The notes beneath the pieces were generated by a model. The model was given only the letters and a program-made list of their open reading frames with translations, did no database searches and was not told the origin of the DNA. Positions 63,963 to 64,000 of a stretch of 64,000 nt of DNA are shown here, one piece after another. Source of the stretch: Roseiarcus sp963835955 (GTDB taxonomy: Bacteria > Pseudomonadota > Alphaproteobacteria > Rhizobiales > Beijerinckiaceae); contig CAWIHZ010000005.1 of NCBI GenBank assembly GCA_963835955.1, positions 682,001 to 746,000 of the forward strand, written 5' to 3'. Position numbers and translations under genes: made by a program. The first letter of the stretch is position 1, and the number at the start of each line of letters is the position of its first letter.

Positions 63963-64000
63963 GCGCGCCCGCGCCTGGGGTCAGGGCGAGACATCTCTGA

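Overview
The window looks like chromosomal DNA of a high-GC alphaproteobacterium, most likely a member of the Hyphomicrobiales (Beijerinckiaceae/Methylocystaceae-like). The grounds are the strong GC bias, a TPP-riboswitch-led thiCOSGED operon with rhizobial order, a sigma-54-preceded glnK-amt pair, Mla/MCE lipid-transport genes, a TesB thioesterase, Flp pilin, and the palindromic intergenic repeats typical of this order. No gene fixes the genus. About 55 genes or gene remnants can be supported.

Layout. 1-5.6 kb: chrA (partial), a glycosyltransferase/LpxH-like phosphatase pair, an SDR, a DMT exporter and an XRE-cupin regulator. 5.6-6.5 kb: non-coding, with a degenerate repeat. 6.5-10.7 kb: MCE-type ABC transporter (STAS-permease, ATPase, MCE protein, lipoprotein). 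10.8-18.8 kb: an MhqD/MhqO-like hydrolase-dioxygenase pair, a cAMP-binding-domain/thioredoxin-reductase-like fusion with a UBP zinc-finger partner, a 2OG oxygenase, a GGDEF-EAL protein, a DUF1330 protein and the first of three related small HTH genes. 18.9-27.9 kb: ftsK, amt, glnK, tesB, pgi, zwf. 28.0-29.8 kb: a small accessory island next to tRNA-Lys, with an Abi-alpha-like gene and a doubly frameshifted PD-(D/E)xK nuclease remnant. 29.8-34.8 kb: lipA, an RsmB-type methyltransferase, a zinc alcohol dehydrogenase and an enolase-superfamily enzyme. 35-42.3 kb: a rearranged accessory zone. 42.3-54.5 kb: mutS, a DUF2380 protein, the thi operon (split by a toxin-antitoxin pair) and a glutamate dehydrogenase. 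54.7-64 kb: two further HTH paralogues, a truncated MFS gene, an SDR, a transposase remnant, a frameshifted PQQ dehydrogenase, a GH15 glucoamylase, an Flp pilin and a small lipoprotein.

The most unusual material is at 35-42.3 kb. The 3' end of a lysE gene occurs three times, and in each copy homology stops at the stop codon. One 141-bp copy pair brackets a VapBC toxin-antitoxin cassette, and an older copy lies beyond a repeat-containing gene next to a cyclase fragment. At a second locus, the 3' end of a LigB-type dioxygenase gene is duplicated around a 465-bp element that has about 42-bp terminal inverted repeats and carries a DUF559 nuclease gene. Both loci fit a cargo insertion that leaves or brings a copy of the host gene's 3' end.

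A second notable theme is a dispersed family of three HTH genes. Two encode proteins of identical length (171 aa), and all three are preceded by the same gap-free 30-bp promoter-like block. A third is a Phd/VapC pair inserted between thiS and thiG in an otherwise translationally coupled thiamine operon; its toxin has Asn where the third catalytic Asp of the PIN domain is expected.
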